Assembly (NCBI GenBank): GCA_965652545.1
Contig: CBFGWV010000013.1
Coordinates: forward strand, 1-44,208
Length of the DNA: 44,208 nucleotides
Source: CBFGWV01 sp965652545
Lineage (GTDB): Bacteria > Pseudomonadota > Gammaproteobacteria > Competibacterales > Competibacteraceae
Direction: 5' to 3'
Both the position numbers and the translations under genes were made by a program. The notes under the pieces are model-generated. The model saw only the letters and a program-made list of their open reading frames with translations, was not told where the DNA came from and did not search any database. Shown piece by piece: positions 1 to 9,800 of this stretch. Each line of letters opens with the position of its first letter. Within the stretch, counting starts at the first letter, position 1.

Positions 1-10
1 TCAGGGTGCT

Positions 11-1516
11 TCACCCGGCCGAATTGTTTTCCTTGACCGAGGGAAGTTTGGATACCAGCCGCAGGCTCATCGTGAGCCCTTCGAGCTGGTAGTGAGGACG
101 CAGGAAGAACTTGGCCCCGTAGTAGCCGGGGTTGTCGGGTACTTCCTCGACGACGACTTCGGCGGCGGCCAGCGGTTTGCGGGCCTTGGTGTCCTGGCCG
201 GAGTTGGCCGGGTCGCCGTCGACGTAGTTCATGATCCAGTCGTTGAGCCAGCGCTGGACGTCGTCGCGCTCTTTGAAGGTGCCGATCTTGTCGCGCACGA
301 TGCATTTCAAGTAGTGCGCGAAGCGGCAGCAGGCAAAGAGGTAGGGCAGGCGGGCGGCGAGGTTGGCGTTCGCGGTGGCGTCGGGGTCGTAGTATTCGGT
401 TGGCTTTTGAAGGCTTTGCGCGCCGATGAAGGCGGCCACGTCGGTGTTCTTGCGATGCAGCAAGGGCATGAAGCCGTTTTTGGCCAGTTCCGCCTCGCGG
501 CGGTCGGAGATGGCGATCTCCGTGGGGCACTTCATGTCCACACCGCCGTCATCGGTGGGGAAGGTGTGGCAGGGCAGGTTTTCGACCAGGCCGCCGGACT
601 CCACGCCGCGGATGGAGGTGGTCCAGCCGTAGTACTTGAAGCTGCGGTTGATGTTCACGGCCATGGCGAAGGCGGCGTTGACCCACAGGTAACGCTGGTG
701 GTCGGCTCCGGCGGTGTCTTCCTCGAAGTCGAACTCGTCGATGGGGTTGGTCTTGGCGCCGTAGGGCAGGCGACCGAGGAAACGCGGCATGGCCAAGCCG
801 ATATAGCGCGAATCGTCCGACTCGCGCAGGCTGCGCCACGGGGCGTACTCGGTGTTCTCGAAAATCTTGGTCAGGTCGCGCGGGTTGGCCAGCTCCTGCC
901 AGGAGCGCATCTGCATGACGCCCGGATCGGCGCCGCCGATGAACGGGCAGTGGGCGGCCGCGGAGATCTTGGCCAGCTCCTGGAGCAACTCCACATCCGG
1001 GGCGGAGTGGTCGAAGTAATAGTCGCCGACCAGGCAGCCGTAGGGGGCGCCGCCGAGCTGGCCGTATTCTTCCTCGTAGATGCGGCGGAACAACGGGCTT
1101 TGATCCCAGCCGATGCCCTTATGACGGCGCAGGTTGCGATGCAGATCCTTCTTGGAGATGTTCATCACCCGGATCTTGAGCATCTCGTCCGTTTCGGTGT
1201 TGTTGACCAGGTAGTGCAGCCCACGCCAGGTGGACTCCAGTTGCTGGAACGACTCGTGATGGATGATGTGCTCGATCTGCTGGCTCATCTTGCGATCGAT
1301 CTCGGCGATGATCGCCTCGATGGCGCGATAGGCATCACCCGAGAGCGAGACGGCCGAGCCGAGTGCCTGCTGGGCGAGGGTGCGCACGGCGCCTTCGACC
1401 GCCGAGCGTTGCTCGTCGCTCTTAGGTTTGAACTCCTTCTCCAGCAGCGCGGTGAACTCGTTGCCGGCGTCGGTCTGGGCGACCGGTTGCTCCAGAAGCG
1501 GATTGGGCTGCGACAT
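11..1516 (-). CDS. tssC: T6SS contractile sheath large subunit TssC (VipB/ImpD)
   Basis: TssC is the large subunit of the cytoplasmic contractile sheath. It co-assembles with TssB around the Hcp tube, and contraction drives the spike out of the cell. The 501-residue product matches the usual length of about 490-500. Recognisable family stretches are STWRGLHYLV near residue 95, the GDYYFDH block near 165 and the C-terminal VSKLPSVKE-type end. The start is the ATG three bases after the tssB stop, so the two genes are co-transcribed and probably co-translated, as expected for subunits needed in equal amounts. The stop lies 10 bases from the window edge. hcp often follows tssC in such loci and may lie just outside to the left, but this cannot be seen. 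Confidence 0.97.
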   Translation of the reverse strand: MSQPNPLLEQPVAQTDAGNEFTALLEKEFKPKSDEQRSAVEGAVRTLAQQALGSAVSLSGDAYRAIEAIIAEIDRKMSQQIEHIIHHESFQQLESTWRGLHYLVNNTETDEMLKIRVMNISKKDLHRNLRRHKGIGWDQSPLFRRIYEEEYGQLGGAPYGCLVGDYYFDHSAPDVELLQELAKISAAAHCPFIGGADPGVMQMRSWQELANPRDLTKIFENTEYAPWRSLRESDDSRYIGLAMPRFLGRLPYGAKTNPIDEFDFEEDTAGADHQRYLWVNAAFAMAVNINRSFKYYGWTTSIRGVESGGLVENLPCHTFPTDDGGVDMKCPTEIAISDRREAELAKNGFMPLLHRKNTDVAAFIGAQSLQKPTEYYDPDATANANLAARLPYLFACCRFAHYLKCIVRDKIGTFKERDDVQRWLNDWIMNYVDGDPANSGQDTKARKPLAAAEVVVEEVPDNPGYYGAKFFLRPHYQLEGLTMSLRLVSKLPSVKENNSAG

Positions 1517-1519
1517 GGT

Positions 1520-2077
1520 TTAGATCTCCTCCGCCGACTCGTCGGCCGACGGCTCGCGACGCGCCGGCAGCGGCGCATTGGCCAGCGACTTGAGCAGTGT
1601 GGGGTCCTTGAGCACCTCGGCCAGCAGCGCCTCGGCACCGGATTTGCCGTCCATGTAGGTGAGCAGGTTGTTCAACTGTGTGCGCGCTTCCAGCAGTTTG
1701 CGCAGCGGCTCGACTTTCTCGGCGACCGCACCGGGGGTGAAGTCATCCATGCTCTCGAAGGTCATGTCCACGGCGATATCGCCCTGGTCGGTGAGCGTAT
1801 TGGGCACGGTGAACGCCACCCGCGGCTGAATGGCCTTCATGCGCTCATCGAAGTTGTCGATGTCGATCTCGAGAAACTTCCGGTCGGCCACGGCAGGGAG
1901 CTGCTCGGCCGGCTTGCCGGAGAGATCGGCCATCACGCCCATGACGAAGGGGAGCTGGACCTTCTTCTCCGAACCGTATAGTTCGACGTCGTATTCGATC
2001 TGCACGCGCGGTGCACGATTGCGGGCAATGAATTTTTGTCCGCTCTTTCCTTTCGCTACATCGTTTCGTGTGGCCAT
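1520..2077 (-). CDS. tssB: T6SS contractile sheath small subunit TssB (VipA/ImpB)
   Basis: TssB pairs with TssC to form the sheath protomer, and the extended sheath is recycled after contraction by the ClpV ATPase (TssH, encoded at 13458). The family signature is clear: an N-terminal RNRAPRVQIEYDVE strand, the LPFVMGVMADLSG segment (about residues 42-54) and the FLEID-x-DNFDERMK motif (about 68-81). The 185-residue length is slightly above the usual 160-175, and the extra lies in an acidic C-terminal tail. It sits 36 bp after tssA and 3 bp before tssC, in the leftward tssABC operon. The ATG start has purine-rich sequence upstream but only a modest Shine-Dalgarno. Confidence 0.97.
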   Translation of the reverse strand: MATRNDVAKGKSGQKFIARNRAPRVQIEYDVELYGSEKKVQLPFVMGVMADLSGKPAEQLPAVADRKFLEIDIDNFDERMKAIQPRVAFTVPNTLTDQGDIAVDMTFESMDDFTPGAVAEKVEPLRKLLEARTQLNNLLTYMDGKSGAEALLAEVLKDPTLLKSLANAPLPARREPSADESAEEI

Positions 2078-2113
2078 CTAGGCAACCCCTGTGTTGCAAC
2101 TTGTGTGTTTCGC

Positions 2114-3154
2114 TCAACTGTTACTTTCGCCTGAGTTGCCGGCGAGGACCTGAAGCTGATTGAGCCCTTCGGGCGCCAACTCTTTCACCATGTCCCAGAA
2201 GCTGAATTCAGCCATCCGTTCGACACGTCGAATGAGCAGCGGCGCCGGATGCGAGGGCTCGTGCCGCTCGAAATAAGCACGCGCGGCGGCCAATGCGGCA
2301 AAGGCATCGGCGCGGGTGTCTATGCGGCGGGGAATGCCGGCCGACGACTGCAACTGACCTACGGATTCTACTGGCGGGATGTCATCGCCGAGCGCCGTAT
2401 CGGCAAGCGGGGCGGTCGCCGTCGGCGAGGCCACCAGAGGAAGCAGCCGCCCAAGCAGCCCGGTCAATAGTTCCAAGTCGGGCCAATAGTCGGACTCCAG
2501 GCGTTCGGTCCAGAGGGTTTCGATGGCTTTGAGCGCCTGCGCGGCGCGCTCGATGGCGGCGAAGCGCGCCGCGTTGCGCCCGCGCTCATCGGCGACGATG
2601 CGCCTGAGCTGTTCACTGGAGGTGACGATGGATTGCGCCTCCGGCTTGCCAGCGAGCAACCGCTCTACTTCGCCCACCGATAGGCTACCCACCGGGCTTT
2701 CGATCAGTACGCTATGGCGCAGTGCCTTGAGCACCCCTTGGGGGTCGGCCAAGCCGGCCAGGGCGTTGCTGCGCATCAGCGGGTCGTAGTCGCCCTCCAG
2801 CTCCAGCCGGGGATGCAGCTCGATCCAGAAGCGCTCCAGCCAGTCTTGGATCAATGCCAGTGCCTGGGCGAAACCCTCTAGACCGCCGACATGCACGGCG
2901 GCGCGGGTGAGGATGACCGCCACGCGCAGGTCGCGCGTCTGGGCGAGAAGCTCGGTGCCCGCCGCGATTACATCACGCCAGTTGGGCTCCTTGGACGGGA
3001 TGATGCTGTCGCCGAGTTGCTGCTCCTCGGAGCCCCTGGCCAGGGTCATGAACGCTAGGAACTTGGGGGCGTATTCCAGATCCGCGCCGCAGGGGGCGAG
3101 GTCTGTCGCGGTGAGCGGCTCGGCCAGGTGGGGTGCGAGCAAGGGTGCGCTCAT
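2114..3154 (-). CDS. tssA: T6SS assembly/cap protein TssA (ImpA N-terminal domain)
   Basis: TssA binds the baseplate and membrane complex and primes or caps Hcp tube and sheath polymerisation. The ImpA N-terminal domain (PF06812) covers about residues 10-130, with CGADLEYAPKF, a PNWRDV block, TRDLRVAVILTRA and a WxELHPRLE end, all standard for the family. The short length of about 346 residues and the C-terminal FSFWDMVKELAP segment resemble the short TssA1-type proteins of Pseudomonas. I place the start at the ATG at 3154 because GGAAGG lies 9 nt upstream. A GTG three codons earlier (3163) has no ribosome-binding site. It is the first gene of the leftward tssA-tssB-tssC operon. Confidence 0.93.
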   Translation of the reverse strand: MSAPLLAPHLAEPLTATDLAPCGADLEYAPKFLAFMTLARGSEEQQLGDSIIPSKEPNWRDVIAAGTELLAQTRDLRVAVILTRAAVHVGGLEGFAQALALIQDWLERFWIELHPRLELEGDYDPLMRSNALAGLADPQGVLKALRHSVLIESPVGSLSVGEVERLLAGKPEAQSIVTSSEQLRRIVADERGRNAARFAAIERAAQALKAIETLWTERLESDYWPDLELLTGLLGRLLPLVASPTATAPLADTALGDDIPPVESVGQLQSSAGIPRRIDTRADAFAALAAARAYFERHEPSHPAPLLIRRVERMAEFSFWDMVKELAPEGLNQLQVLAGNSGESNS

Positions 3155-3555
3155 CGGGGGCACCCTTCCGGGGTGCGTCCACTCAAACCCAGCATCGCAA
3201 AGTCAACCGTCTTCGTTAAAGCATGCATCCGTCAGCAGTCCCTGATGTCCCTGAGAACCTTCGCCAATCCTTAATGTTCCTTGAAGTTCTTCACCGGTCT
3301 CTAATATGCGATTTCCCTAATATTCCAATTTGCATCCGCCCGCCGAAATTGAACGAGTGTTCAGTTTCAGCGCCATTCGGCAGCGAATGGAAACAGGGCG
3401 GAATGCATTCGCCCCCGAATGGATTCGCTGCGTAACAGGCGGACCGGATTCTGTTGCATTCTTCTCGGATATGTCAACTTGTTCACTCGTTGTGGACATA
3501 TGTTTTCTATTCTCGTATTTTGCGCCAGCTTGCTTCCATGCGGATGTTCTGATCT
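3155..3555. promoter_or_regulatory. Divergent tssA/tssJ intergenic control region
   Basis: These 401 bases separate the two divergent T6SS operons and are visibly more AT-rich than the flanking genes. They hold the half-site array annotated at 3374-3428. I saw no GG-N10-GC sigma-54 promoter on either strand. A weak sigma-70-like pair for tssA reads TTGGAA (rc of 3323-3328), 16 bp, TATTAG (rc of 3301-3306). No convincing pair was found for tssJ. Short ORFs in this gap look like chance reading frames. Confidence 0.6.
3374..3428. promoter_or_regulatory. Array of alternating CATTCG/CGAATG half-sites (candidate operator)
   Basis: Two inverted repeats of the form CATTCG-N4-CGAATG lie at 3375-3390 and 3407-3422. 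The first extends to 7-bp arms (3374-3391). Their starts are exactly 32 bp apart, about three helical turns. Between and after them are the perfect palindrome GAATGCATTC (3402-3411) and CGAAT-GG-ATTCG (3417-3428), giving six half-sites of alternating orientation in 55 bp. The position in the divergent T6SS promoter gap suggests a transcription factor site. The cognate protein is unknown. Confidence 0.5.
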
Positions 3556-4086
3556 ATGGACTCGGATAGGAAAATTTTGTCGCGTGTAGGCGTTCTCGTC
3601 GGCCTGGTCGCATGCTGCCTGTTGCTTGCGGGCTGCCTGGGGGGCGTGAGGCAGGAGCTGCCAGTCCCGCTGGAGGTGACGATCAGTGCGCACGAGCAGG
3701 TGAACCCCACCGAGGCCGGCCGTCCCTCACCCATCGTGGTGCGCGTTTTCGAGCTGTCCAACAGTGCCGAGTTCCTTGCCGCGGACTTCTTCTCGCTGCA
3801 GGACGGCGGGGCTGCCTTGTCGGGCAAGGATGTGGTGGGCAGCGAGGAGTACATCCTCGTCCCGGGGGAGGTCCGCGTGGTGCGCAAGCGCGCGGCGCTG
3901 GAGACGCGTTTCCTCGGCGTGGTGGCCGGTTACCGTGATCTGGAAGGCAGCGTGTGGCGGGCAGTCGTGCCCTTGCCGTCACCGCATTACGCAGGTCGCA
4001 TCTGGGCCGGAAGCCTGTCGCCGGAGCGACGACTTCACGTTGGGGTGGGTGAGCGGGCCGTCAGTATTCAGGAATTAAAAAAGTGA
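3556..4086 (+). CDS. tssJ: T6SS outer-membrane lipoprotein TssJ (VasD)
   Basis: TssJ is the outer-membrane lipoprotein of the T6SS trans-envelope complex and binds the periplasmic end of TssM. The 176-residue product starts with a basic n-region and a hydrophobic core that ends in a lipobox LLAGC with the acylated cysteine at residue 27. Residue +2 is Leu, so outer-membrane sorting is expected. The TssJ beta-sandwich hallmarks follow: NPTEAGRPSPIVVRVFELS (about residues 49-67), then FxxxDFFSLQD and the PGEVRVV loop. It is the first gene of the 19.6-kb rightward operon. Its TGA overlaps the GTG start of tssK. The ATG start has a weak Shine-Dalgarno. Confidence 0.95.
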   Translation: MDSDRKILSRVGVLVGLVACCLLLAGCLGGVRQELPVPLEVTISAHEQVNPTEAGRPSPIVVRVFELSNSAEFLAADFFSLQDGGAALSGKDVVGSEEYILVPGEVRVVRKRAALETRFLGVVAGYRDLEGSVWRAVVPLPSPHYAGRIWAGSLSPERRLHVGVGERAVSIQELKK

Positions 4087-5441
4087 AGGATCAGGTTGGG
4101 CGGGTGATGAAGCACAGGCAACGGGTCGTGTGGTCCGAGGGGATGTTCCTCCGGCCGCAGCATTTTCAGCAGCAGGAACGCTACTTCGACTTCGTCACAC
4201 AGCAGCGCATGGCGTCGCTGTCCGGCTTGTACTGGGGGTTTCGCCAGCTCGAGCTCGATGTGGACGCGCTGGCCCTGGGTTCGGTGGCCATCCGCAAGGC
4301 CTCCGGTGTCCTGCCCGATGGCACGCCGTTCGTCCTGCCCGATCACGGTGAGCTCCCGCCGGCCTTCGACGTGCCGGCCAATGCGCGGAACATCAAGGTC
4401 TGCCTTGCCTTGCCGCCGCTTCGCGATGGCGGTGAGTCGGTGATCTTCGATGAGGATGCCGGCAGTGCTGCGCGCTATGCGGTAGATGTCCTCGAGGCCC
4501 AGGATACCAACGCCTTCGGTGCCGGCGGCGCCGAAATCCAGGTTTGCCGCTCCCGATTCCGGCTCATGGATGAGGCCGAGGTGCCCCACGGCTGGCATGC
4601 CCTGGGTGTCGTGATGGTGGTGGAGCGGCTGGCGAACAATGTCGTGCGGCTGGAGCGCGAGTACATTCCACCGTTTCTCTCCTGTGGCTATCAGGAGGTC
4701 CTGGCCTCGTACGTGCGCGAGATCACCGGACTGCTGCATCAGCGCGGGGAAGCCTTGGCGGGCCGCCTGTCGGCACCTGGACGGGGCGGGGTTTCGGAGG
4801 TCAGTGACTTCCTGGTGCTGGCCCTGGTCAATCGCTGGCAGCCGCTGTTTTCTCACCTGGGGCACCTGGAGGTCCTGCACCCGGAGCGGTTGTATTCGGA
4901 CGTTCTGCGCCTGGCTGGCGAGTTGGCTTCGTTTCCGGCCGGCACGCGGCGCCCCGCGCGTTATCCAGCCTACGACCAGGATGACCTGCAAACGACATTC
5001 CGACCGGTGATGCGCGATTTGCGCCAAGCCTTGTCGATCGTGCTCGAACAGACCGCGATCCAGATCGACCTGCAGGAGCGCAAGTACGGCATCCGGATGG
5101 CCGTGGTGCCTGATCGTGAGCTGCTCAAGGGTGCATCGTTCGTGCTCGCGGCCCATGCCAACTTGCCCTCGGATCAGATGCAGCAACAGTTCCCCGCCCA
5201 GGTGAAGATCGGGCCGGTGGAGAAGATCCGCGATCTGGTCAATCTGCATCTTCCCGGCGTCGTACTCCGGCCGTTACCCGTGGCGCCGCGCGAGCTGCCT
5301 TACCACGCCGGCTACAACTACTTCGAGCTCGATACCCATCACGACCTGTGGCGGGAGCTGGAGCGCAGCGCGGGCATTGCCGTGCACATCGCCGGCGACT
5401 TCCCCAACTTGAACCTCGAGTGCTGGGCCATCCGCAAATAA
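4083..5441 (+). CDS. tssK: T6SS baseplate subunit TssK (ImpJ/VasE)
   Basis: TssK is the trimeric baseplate component that links the TssFGE wedge to the membrane complex through TssL and TssM. The 452 residues match the family length. The N-terminal signature VVWSEGMFLRPQHFQQQ is essentially diagnostic, and the conserved IPP-F-L and LxPxRLY blocks follow. The chosen GTG start at 4083 overlaps the tssJ stop (GTGA) and has AGGA 9 nt upstream. An ATG at 4107 would shorten the protein by eight residues and cannot be excluded. tssL follows after a 54-bp gap. Confidence 0.96.
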   Translation: MKDQVGRVMKHRQRVVWSEGMFLRPQHFQQQERYFDFVTQQRMASLSGLYWGFRQLELDVDALALGSVAIRKASGVLPDGTPFVLPDHGELPPAFDVPANARNIKVCLALPPLRDGGESVIFDEDAGSAARYAVDVLEAQDTNAFGAGGAEIQVCRSRFRLMDEAEVPHGWHALGVVMVVERLANNVVRLEREYIPPFLSCGYQEVLASYVREITGLLHQRGEALAGRLSAPGRGGVSEVSDFLVLALVNRWQPLFSHLGHLEVLHPERLYSDVLRLAGELASFPAGTRRPARYPAYDQDDLQTTFRPVMRDLRQALSIVLEQTAIQIDLQERKYGIRMAVVPDRELLKGASFVLAAHANLPSDQMQQQFPAQVKIGPVEKIRDLVNLHLPGVVLRPLPVAPRELPYHAGYNYFELDTHHDLWRELERSAGIAVHIAGDFPNLNLECWAIRK

Positions 5442-5495
5442 GGACGAGATGAGATCGATCATGGATGACTCCCTGGGCACACGAGGGCAAGCGGC

Positions 5496-6824
5496 ATGAG
5501 TACCGTGCTCGACGCCACTACCGGGTACGACGGGGCATCGCGGCGGCCGGCCCCGCGTCGCCACAGCTACGACCATCAGCCACCTGCGGCACCGGCCGGA
5601 CAGGATGCCGGCGGCAGTGGCAATCCGCTCGTTCGTGCGGCCAATCACCTGATTGACCTGGTGCCGAGAATCCGTGAGCTCGTGCAGGTCGAAAACCCGG
5701 CCGAACTGCGCCAACAGCTGGTTGCGGAGATCCGGCTGTTCGAGCAGCAGGCGTTGGCGGCCCGGGTGCCTCAGGAGGAGGTCATCGGTGCCCGCTATTG
5801 CCTCTGCACGGTGCTGGACGAGTCGGCCGCGCAGACACCATGGGGCGGTCGCGGCGTCTGGGCCAAGCACAGCTTGCTGGTGACCTTCCACAATGAGACT
5901 TGGGGTGGGGAGAAGTACTACCAGTTGCTGGCGCGGCTTGCGCAGAACCCCGAGCGGCACCGCAATCTCATCGAGCTGTTGTACTTCTGCAATGCACTGG
6001 GTTTCGAGGGGCGCTACCGGATCGTCGACAACGGCCAGTCTCAGCTGGATATCCTGCGCCGCCGTATTGCCACCATGCTCAACAACGTCCGCGGCGGCTA
6101 CGAGACGCGCCTGTCCCCGCACTGGGTGGGGATGGCGGCGGACGAGCCGACCTGGCGATTCATTCCACCATGGGTGATCGCCACGCTGTGCGGGCTGGCT
6201 GCCTGCGCGATCTACTTCTGGCTGCTGTTCGCGCTGGGTAGCCGTTCGGACACCGTGTACGCGGACCTCGCCGCCCTGCGGGTGCCGCCCACGGCGGTGG
6301 TCGAGGCACCCGCACCGCCGGTCCAATCGCCGCGCTTGCGGCGTTTTCTCGAGGCTGAGATCCGCGCCGGCCTGGTGGAGGTTAGCGACCAAGCCGATCG
6401 CAGCGTGGTCACGCTGCTGGGCGACGGCTTGTTCGAGTCCGGGCGCGAGGAGGTCAAGCCGCGCTACCTGCCGGTGCTCGCGCGAATCGCCTCCGCCCTG
6501 GCCGAGGTCGAGGGCCCGGTGCTGGTGGCCGGCTTCACCGACAACGTGCCCATGCGCAGCCCGCGTTTCCCGTCCAACTGGGAGCTGTCGCAGGCGCGGG
6601 CCGAGTCGGTGAAGACGCTGTTGGATGGATTTCTCGGCCGTACCGACCGGGTGCGCGCGGAAGGCCGTGGCGAGGCCGATCCGGTGGCCGGCAACGAAAC
6701 CGCCGAAGGACGTGCGCGCAACCGGCGGGTCGAGGTCACCCTGATGCTGCCGGCCATGGAGATCCACCGCCAGCTCAATTCGGCATACGGCACAGGCGTC
6801 GTTCCGCAGACGGTGACGCCATGA
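5496..6824 (+). CDS. tssL: T6SS inner-membrane protein TssL with C-terminal OmpA domain (IcmH/DotU family)
   Basis: TssL forms the inner-membrane part of the T6SS envelope complex with TssM and docks the baseplate. The 442-residue protein has a Pro/Ala-rich leader, a cytoplasmic DotU domain (about residues 45-220, with the RYCLCTVLDE and GEKYYQLL motifs) and a single membrane segment (about 226-248). A periplasmic OmpA/MotB-like domain (about 300-432) follows, with VAGFTDNVP, a WELSQARA peptidoglycan-binding stretch and NRRVEV. This is the evolved TssL type that carries its own peptidoglycan anchor, so no separate TagL is needed. Its stop overlaps the tssM start (ATGA), indicating coupled translation of the two partners. 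Confidence 0.97.
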   Translation: MSTVLDATTGYDGASRRPAPRRHSYDHQPPAAPAGQDAGGSGNPLVRAANHLIDLVPRIRELVQVENPAELRQQLVAEIRLFEQQALAARVPQEEVIGARYCLCTVLDESAAQTPWGGRGVWAKHSLLVTFHNETWGGEKYYQLLARLAQNPERHRNLIELLYFCNALGFEGRYRIVDNGQSQLDILRRRIATMLNNVRGGYETRLSPHWVGMAADEPTWRFIPPWVIATLCGLAACAIYFWLLFALGSRSDTVYADLAALRVPPTAVVEAPAPPVQSPRLRRFLEAEIRAGLVEVSDQADRSVVTLLGDGLFESGREEVKPRYLPVLARIASALAEVEGPVLVAGFTDNVPMRSPRFPSNWELSQARAESVKTLLDGFLGRTDRVRAEGRGEADPVAGNETAEGRARNRRVEVTLMLPAMEIHRQLNSAYGTGVVPQTVTP

Positions 6825-9800
6825 TCAGTCGCATGTTCGGCTGGCTCAAGAGCCGCACCTTGTGGGTGTTGATCGGCATCGTCGCGGCCATCCTGCTGAT
6901 CTGGTACATCGGGCCGCTATTCGCGTTCGGGTCCTGGCGCCCGTTGGGCTCGACCACGGCCCGCTACTGGGTCATCGGGCTGTTGTTGGGGTACTTCCTG
7001 CTCAAGCTCCTGCTTGCGCTTTGGCGCGCCAAGAACTTGAGCGGCAAGGTCGGCGCCATGTTCCGCGCCTCGCTGGCCCCTCGGCCGGACAGTGGTGACA
7101 GTGAGCAAGTCGGTGCCCTGCGCGAGCGTTTCGACGAGGCGTTGAAGATCCTGCGTCGCGCGCGTTTCGATTCGTCCAGACCGTCGCTGTGGACGCGGGT
7201 GATGCGCCGTGGCCGTTACGTCTACGAACTGCCGTGGTACATCATCATCGGCGCACCCGGGGCGGGTAAGACCACGGCCTTGCTCAACTCGGGGCTGTCG
7301 TTCCCGCTGGCGCAGCAATTCGGGCGCGCCGCGCTGCGCGGTGCCGGCGGTACCCGCAACTGCGACTGGTGGTTCACCAACGAGGCGGTGTTCATCGACA
7401 CCGCCGGCCGCTACACCACGCATGAGAGCGACGCCGAGGCCGACAAGGTCGAATGGACGGGTTTTCTCGGGCTGCTGAAGAAGTATCGGGCGCGACGGCC
7501 AATCAATGGGGTGTTGGTCACCTTGTCGGTGTCCGAGCTGTTGGAGTCCACGCCGGAAGCCCGTTCGGCGCACGCGGCGGCGGTCCGCCAACGGCTGGAC
7601 GAGGTCCGTGGCGCACTGGGGATATCCTTCCCCGTGTACCTGCTAGTCAACAAATGCGACTTGCTCTCGGGCTTTGACGAGTACTTCGCATCGCTCGATC
7701 GCGCGGCCCGAGACCAAGTCTGGGGTGTGACCTTCCCGCTGGACGATCCGGAACGCAACACCGTCGATCAGAGCCAGGTACGGCACGAGCTCGGGCTGCT
7801 TCAGGCGCGTATCGACGAAGGGTTGATCGACACCTTGCAGGATGAGCCTGACCTGCAGCGCCGCTCGTTGATCTATGTCTTTCCCCAGCAGTTTGCGGCA
7901 CTGGGCGAGGTGCTGACCGAGACGCTGGGTGAGATCTTCGCCGAGTCGCGTTATTCGAGCGCCCCGTTGCTGCGTGGTGTGTACTTCACCAGCGGAACCC
8001 AGCAGGGCGCGCCCTTGGACCGCGTCCTTTCGGCCATGGGCCAGGTGTTCGAGCTCAAGCGGACCGCGCGCAGCGAGCGGGGTACCGCCAAGAGCTATTT
8101 CCTCCAGGAACTGCTGAGCAAGGTCGTCTTCGTCGAGGCACACTTGGCCGGTGCCAACCGCCGTGTCGACCGCCGCTCCCGCGCATTGCACCTGGGCGCC
8201 TATGCTTTGTCCTGCGGTGCCCTGGTGGCCGCGGCGGCGGCCTGGAGCGTCGCCTACCGCAACAACCTCACCTACATTGCCGAGGTCGACAGCAAGACCG
8301 CCGTCCTGGCGCAGGACCTGGAGGAGATGCCCTCCGCGGGGAGCAACCTGTTTGCCCTGTTGCCGGTGCTCACCGCCGCGGAGCGGGTACCCGATAGCAC
8401 GCACTTCACCGTCCAGTCGCCGCTGATGCCGTGGACTTTCGGCCTGTATCAGGGTGAAAAGCTGGAGGCCGGTGCACGGCCGATCTACCGCAAGCTGCTG
8501 ACCGAGCGATTTGCGCCCACCCTGAAGGCGCGTCTGGAGCAGTTGCTGCGTTCGGTAGCGGTGGAAGACCTGGAGTTCGCCTTCGAGATCCTGAAGGCCT
8601 ACCTGATGATGCACGACCCGGAGCGCTTCAACGCCGACGAATTCGTTGCCTTCGTGCTGGCCGACTGGGACTACAACATGCCCCAGGGCGCCGGCCTGGA
8701 AGAGCGCGCCGCCGTGGAGCGCCATGTGCGCGCCCTGGTCGGCACCGGCAGCCTGCTGTCCACCACGCCGGTCGACGGTGCCCTGGTCCAGGCCACGCGT
8801 GCGCGACTGGTTCAGTTCTCCTTATCCCAACGCATCTATCGCCGGCTTACGCGGGTGCTGGAGGATAACCAACTGCCCAATTTTTCACTGGCCGCCGTCG
8901 TCGGCCCGCAGGCGCCCAGTGTGTTCCGCCGCATCAGCGGGCGCTCACTGTCCGATGGCGTGCCGTCGCTGTACACCTACCGCGGCTATCACGAGTTGTT
9001 CTCGCAGGAGGTCGACAAGGCGGTACGTCTGCAAGGGCGCGACGAATGGGTGCTGGGGGTGTCGGAAACCGCCACCCGCGATTATGTGGAGGCGATCGCT
9101 TCCGGCAGCCTCGCCATCGATGTCAAGACCCACTACATGTGGGACTACATCGAGCATTGGGAGACGTATCTCGACGACGTGGACATCGTCGAGCCGCAGT
9201 CCCTGCCGGAAGCCATCGAGCTGAGCCGGATGCTGTCGGGTCCGGATTCCCCGCTGGCCCGCTACCTCAAGGCGGTGGTCCTGGAGACCACCTTGTCCAA
9301 GGCCACCGGGCTCGAGCGCAATGACAACAGCTCGCTGTTCGACCGCGTCAAGCGGACCGTCCGCTCGACCGGGCAGGACATCAACCGCGTGGTCGGTCCG
9401 AGCCTCATGCCGGGGCAGGTCCAGCCACGCCAACGACCGGAGCTCATTGTCGACTCGCGTTTCGATGCACTGCGCGAGGCGGTCGGCGGTGGCGGCGATG
9501 CCAATGCCTCGCCGCTGCTCGCGTCGGCACAGGCCTTCGCCGAGCTCCACAGCTTGCTGGCAGCGACCGAAGCGGCGCGCATCGGCGGTTATCCGCCCCC
9601 GGCCAGTGACCTGCCGGCACGGCTGCGTGGCGATGCCGCCCGTCTGCCCCAGCCCGGCCGGCGCTTGCTCGAGACCATCGCCGCCAGCAGCGCGACGTTG
9701 GTGGCGCGCGAGGTGCGGGTGGCCAAAGGTGAAGAACTGGTCGGCGCGGTGACACGGGTTTGCCGTGAGTCGATTCAGGGCCGTTACCCGTTTGCGCCTG

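Noticed and set aside
92..1981. A 629-codon rightward open frame opposite tssC and tssB
   Set aside because: It is the antisense shadow of two clear genes. The translation is Gly/Val/Leu-rich with no motif and no ribosome-binding site.
3317..3499. A 60-codon leftward frame in the tssA-tssJ gap
   Set aside because: There is no ribosome-binding site, the composition is random-looking and it overlaps the half-site array, so it is probably chance.
3155..3555. Possible sigma-54 promoters for the T6SS operons
   Set aside because: I looked for GG-N10-GC on both strands and found only partial matches with wrong spacing.
4068..5249. Long leftward open frame opposite tssK
   Set aside because: It is a GC-rich shadow frame with a codon pattern mirroring tssK and no recognisable domain.
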